The notes under the pieces: model-generated | What the model saw: the letters and a program-made list of their open reading frames with translations, nothing else | Told to the model about the DNA's origin: nothing | The model's database searches: none | Shown here: piece by piece, positions 62,409 through 64,000 of the stretch | Layout: every line of letters starts with the position of its first letter | Numbering within the stretch: the stretch's first letter is position 1 | Made by a program: the position numbers and the translations under genes | Assembly (NCBI GenBank): GCA_903833275.1 | Contig: CAILEP010000028.1 | Span: 1-64,000 of the forward strand | DNA from: an uncultured Bdellovibrionales bacterium | GTDB lineage: Bacteria > Bdellovibrionota > Bdellovibrionia > Bdellovibrionales > UBA1609 | Direction: 5' to 3' | DNA: 64,000 nt

Positions 62409-63542
62409 ATGTTGACGATTCTATCTGACGACGAAATGGCCTTCAAAGACGCGGTTCGCACCTTTGCCGAAGCCGAAATCAAACCGCTGGTTAACAAAAT
62501 GGATCACGACGCCAAAATGGATGCGGGTCTATTGCCGAAACTTTTTGCTATGGGCTTGATGGGTATTGAAACTCCCGAGCGATTTGGTGGCGCAGGTTCA
62601 ACATTTATGATGGCCTGCCTCGCGGTAGAAGAACTAGGTCGCGTCGATGGCTCGGTTAGCGTAATGGTCGACGTGCAAAATACTCTCGTCACAAATGCCA
62701 TGCTTAAATCCGCAAATGATAAACAAAAGGACAAATACCTTCCGCTATTGGCAACAAAATGGGTCGGGGCCTATGCCTTAAGCGAAAGCAGCTCAGGCTC
62801 AGATGCTTTTGCCCTGAAATTGCGCGCTGAAGATAAAGGCGATCACTATTTACTAAACGGTCACAAACTTTGGATCACCAACGGTGCCGAGGCCTCTCTG
62901 TTTTTAGTGTTCGCCAACATGGACCCTGCCAAAGGCTATAAGGGCATCACCGGCTTTATCGTCGAAAAAGATTTTGCCGGATTCAAAGTTGGCAAAAAAG
63001 AAGACAAGCTCGGCATTCGCGCCAGCTCAACCTGCGAATTGATTTTTGAAAACTGCCGGGTACCAAAAGAGAATGTCATTGGCGAAGTCGGCAAGGGTTA
63101 CAAAATTGCGATCGAAACTTTAAACGAAGGTCGTATCGGCATTGGCGCGCAAATGCTCGGCATCGCGCAAGGCGCCTACGAAGCCACGGTCAACTACGTA
63201 AAAAGTCGCGAGCAATTCGGCAAACCCATCGGCCAGTTTCAAGGAGTGCAATTTCAAATTGCCGAAATGCGCACCCAACTTGAGGCGATCCGCTTGTTTG
63301 TGTACAACGCTGCGCGCTTGAAGGATGCCGGCCGCGATTTCGTAAAAGAAGCCGCCATGGCAAAGCTCTATGCCTCGCGCACCGCTGAAAAAATTTGCTC
63401 GGTCGCTGTCGATCTTTTCGGCGGCAACGGATTCACCAAAGAATACCCCATCGAGAAATTCTACCGCGACGCTAAAATCGGCCAAATCTACGAAGGCACT
63501 TCGAACATGCAGCTTCAGACCATCGCGAAGATGGAACTTTAA
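62409..63542 (+). CDS. Acyl-CoA dehydrogenase
   Basis: This 377-aa FAD enzyme introduces the alpha-beta double bond in acyl-CoAs. Seen: GGAGSTFMMACLAVEELGRVDGSVSVMVDVQN, the flavin-contact YALSESSSGSDAF, RASSTCELIFENCRVP, SREQFGKPIGQFQGVQFQIAEM, GGNGFTKEYPIEKFYRDAKI, and the catalytic-base Glu362 in IYEGTSNMQ. This pattern fits short- or branched-chain enzymes. AAGGAT precedes the ATG by about 11 nt. The link to a B12 mutase subunit favours isobutyryl/2-methylbutyryl-CoA or butyryl-CoA, but specificity is not proven. Confidence 0.93.
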   Translation: MLTILSDDEMAFKDAVRTFAEAEIKPLVNKMDHDAKMDAGLLPKLFAMGLMGIETPERFGGAGSTFMMACLAVEELGRVDGSVSVMVDVQNTLVTNAMLKSANDKQKDKYLPLLATKWVGAYALSESSSGSDAFALKLRAEDKGDHYLLNGHKLWITNGAEASLFLVFANMDPAKGYKGITGFIVEKDFAGFKVGKKEDKLGIRASSTCELIFENCRVPKENVIGEVGKGYKIAIETLNEGRIGIGAQMLGIAQGAYEATVNYVKSREQFGKPIGQFQGVQFQIAEMRTQLEAIRLFVYNAARLKDAGRDFVKEAAMAKLYASRTAEKICSVAVDLFGGNGFTKEYPIEKFYRDAKIGQIYEGTSNMQLQTIAKMEL

Positions 63543-63607
63543 TACCCGGCCCGTTTTCTGGTGGACGGCGCGTTAGAGAGTCCGCTGCCAGATTCATTTT
63601 CGGATAT

Positions 63608-63622
63608 CCGGCCGCGCGCCGG
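63608..63622 (+). repeat. GC hairpin upstream of transposase (possible REP-like element)
   Basis: CCGGC (63608-63612) and GCCGG (63618-63622) flank CGCGC. RAYT transposases act on short palindromes next to their genes; this is one candidate, but only a single copy is visible here. The remaining sequence 63543-63690 shows no gene. Confidence 0.25.
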
Positions 63623-63690
63623 TCTCTCGCGGACGCCATATTTAAAATCACCTGCTTCGACCTGGCAAGGCACTTGCAAACAACTCCTGC

Positions 63691-64000
63691 ATGCGTGGAT
63701 TTATTTGCGACCCCTCCTCAGCCTATCACGTCACTTCGAGATGCATCAATCGCGACTGGTTCGCGATGCCAATCAATGACGTTTGGAAAATTTTCGCAAC
63801 AAACCTCAAGTTTGTTTCGTCTGCTTATGAAATTCGAGTTCACGCCTTTATACTCATGAGCAACCATTTTCACCTTCTCGCAACAGCGCCAAGGGCCAAC
63901 CTCAGTTTAGCAATGAACTATTTTTTAGCGCAAACAAGTCGACATATCGTCCACGACTCCAACAGGATTAACCATACATTTGCGCGTAAATTCAAAAGGT
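63691..64000 (+). CDS. REP-associated tyrosine transposase (Y1/HUH), partial at right edge
   Basis: I translated this frame directly: from the ATG at 63691 it stays open to the window end (103 codons). It reads SAYHVTSRCINRDWF near the start, then the HUH metal-binding motif His59-Phe-His61 in VHAFILMSNHFHLLATAP, and NLSLAMNYFLAQTSRHI. These are the marks of single-copy Y1-family transposases (RAYT/TnpA-like) common in Bdellovibrio-type genomes. The catalytic Tyr lies beyond the edge. The start is chosen as the first ATG of the frame; there is no ribosome-binding site. Confidence 0.8.
   Translation, partial: MRGFICDPSSAYHVTSRCINRDWFAMPINDVWKIFATNLKFVSSAYEIRVHAFILMSNHFHLLATAPRANLSLAMNYFLAQTSRHIVHDSNRINHTFARKFKR

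Noticed and set aside
63561-63779. Short frame opening at 63561
   Set aside because: It overlaps the RAYT reading frame, which has clear motifs, and shows no protein-like pattern.

Overview
The window is chromosomal DNA from a free-living, Gram-negative, double-membrane bacterium. I infer a member of the Bdellovibrionota (Bdellovibrionales-like). The grounds are many lipoproteins and signal-peptide proteins of unknown function, a GspE/PilB ATPase fused to cyclic-nucleotide-binding-like domains, an FtsY with its own N-terminal membrane helix, an AmpG-like permease, standalone S23-type four-helix-bundle genes and a REP-associated transposase at the right edge. This is pattern recognition without a database search. 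The DNA is gene-dense, with short operons, many 1-8 nt overlaps and frequent GTG/TTG starts. No rRNA, tRNA, CRISPR array, prophage or complete insertion sequence was seen.

Layout. 1-780: a head-to-head pair of S23 four-helix-bundle genes around a 32-bp inverted repeat, then a strong hairpin. 0.8-6 kb: a putative zinc-metallopeptidase lipoprotein and a spermidine/putrescine-type ABC transporter (potD divergent from potABC). 6-14 kb: the GspE-type ATPase, an old-yellow-enzyme oxidoreductase, erpA, an M3 oligopeptidase, an SDR and an alpha/beta hydrolase. 14-18.8 kb: a minus-strand RNA/translation group (rny, tyrS, a ferredoxin with an RGG/Gln-rich tail), a 5-formyl-THF cyclo-ligase and zapA. 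19-26 kb: smc-ftsY-Na/Pi cotransporter. 26-30 kb: glyS-ppdK. 31-35 kb: a class IV aminotransferase divergent from an AmpG-like permease and thioesterase, and two small secreted proteins.

35-39 kb holds a four-gene minus-strand operon (urc1-urc4-upp-udk) that fits the URC route of uracil catabolism. 39-44 kb: a large Ig-like-repeat lipoprotein and two exported unknowns. 44.5-50 kb: prfC with a ferredoxin, psd, and a ClpB-like double-AAA+ ATPase that carries a signal peptide. 50-56 kb: a COG2509 FAD enzyme whose 3' end overlaps an HTTM membrane protein, the condensin partners scpA/scpB, and an M50 protease. 56-64 kb: a FadL-like outer-membrane protein, an HD phosphohydrolase, a 771-aa exported unknown, a stand-alone B12-binding mutase subunit divergent from an acyl-CoA dehydrogenase across a 20-bp perfect palindrome, and a truncated RAYT transposase.

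Functional threads: chromosome segregation and division (smc, scpA, scpB, zapA, ftsY); uptake and salvage of macromolecule breakdown products (polyamine ABC transporter, AmpG, M3 peptidase, uracil catabolism), consistent with a scavenging or predatory life; and many exported proteins of unknown role. Several genes without a Shine-Dalgarno sequence have a -10-like hexamer 6-7 nt before the ATG, which suggests leaderless mRNAs.
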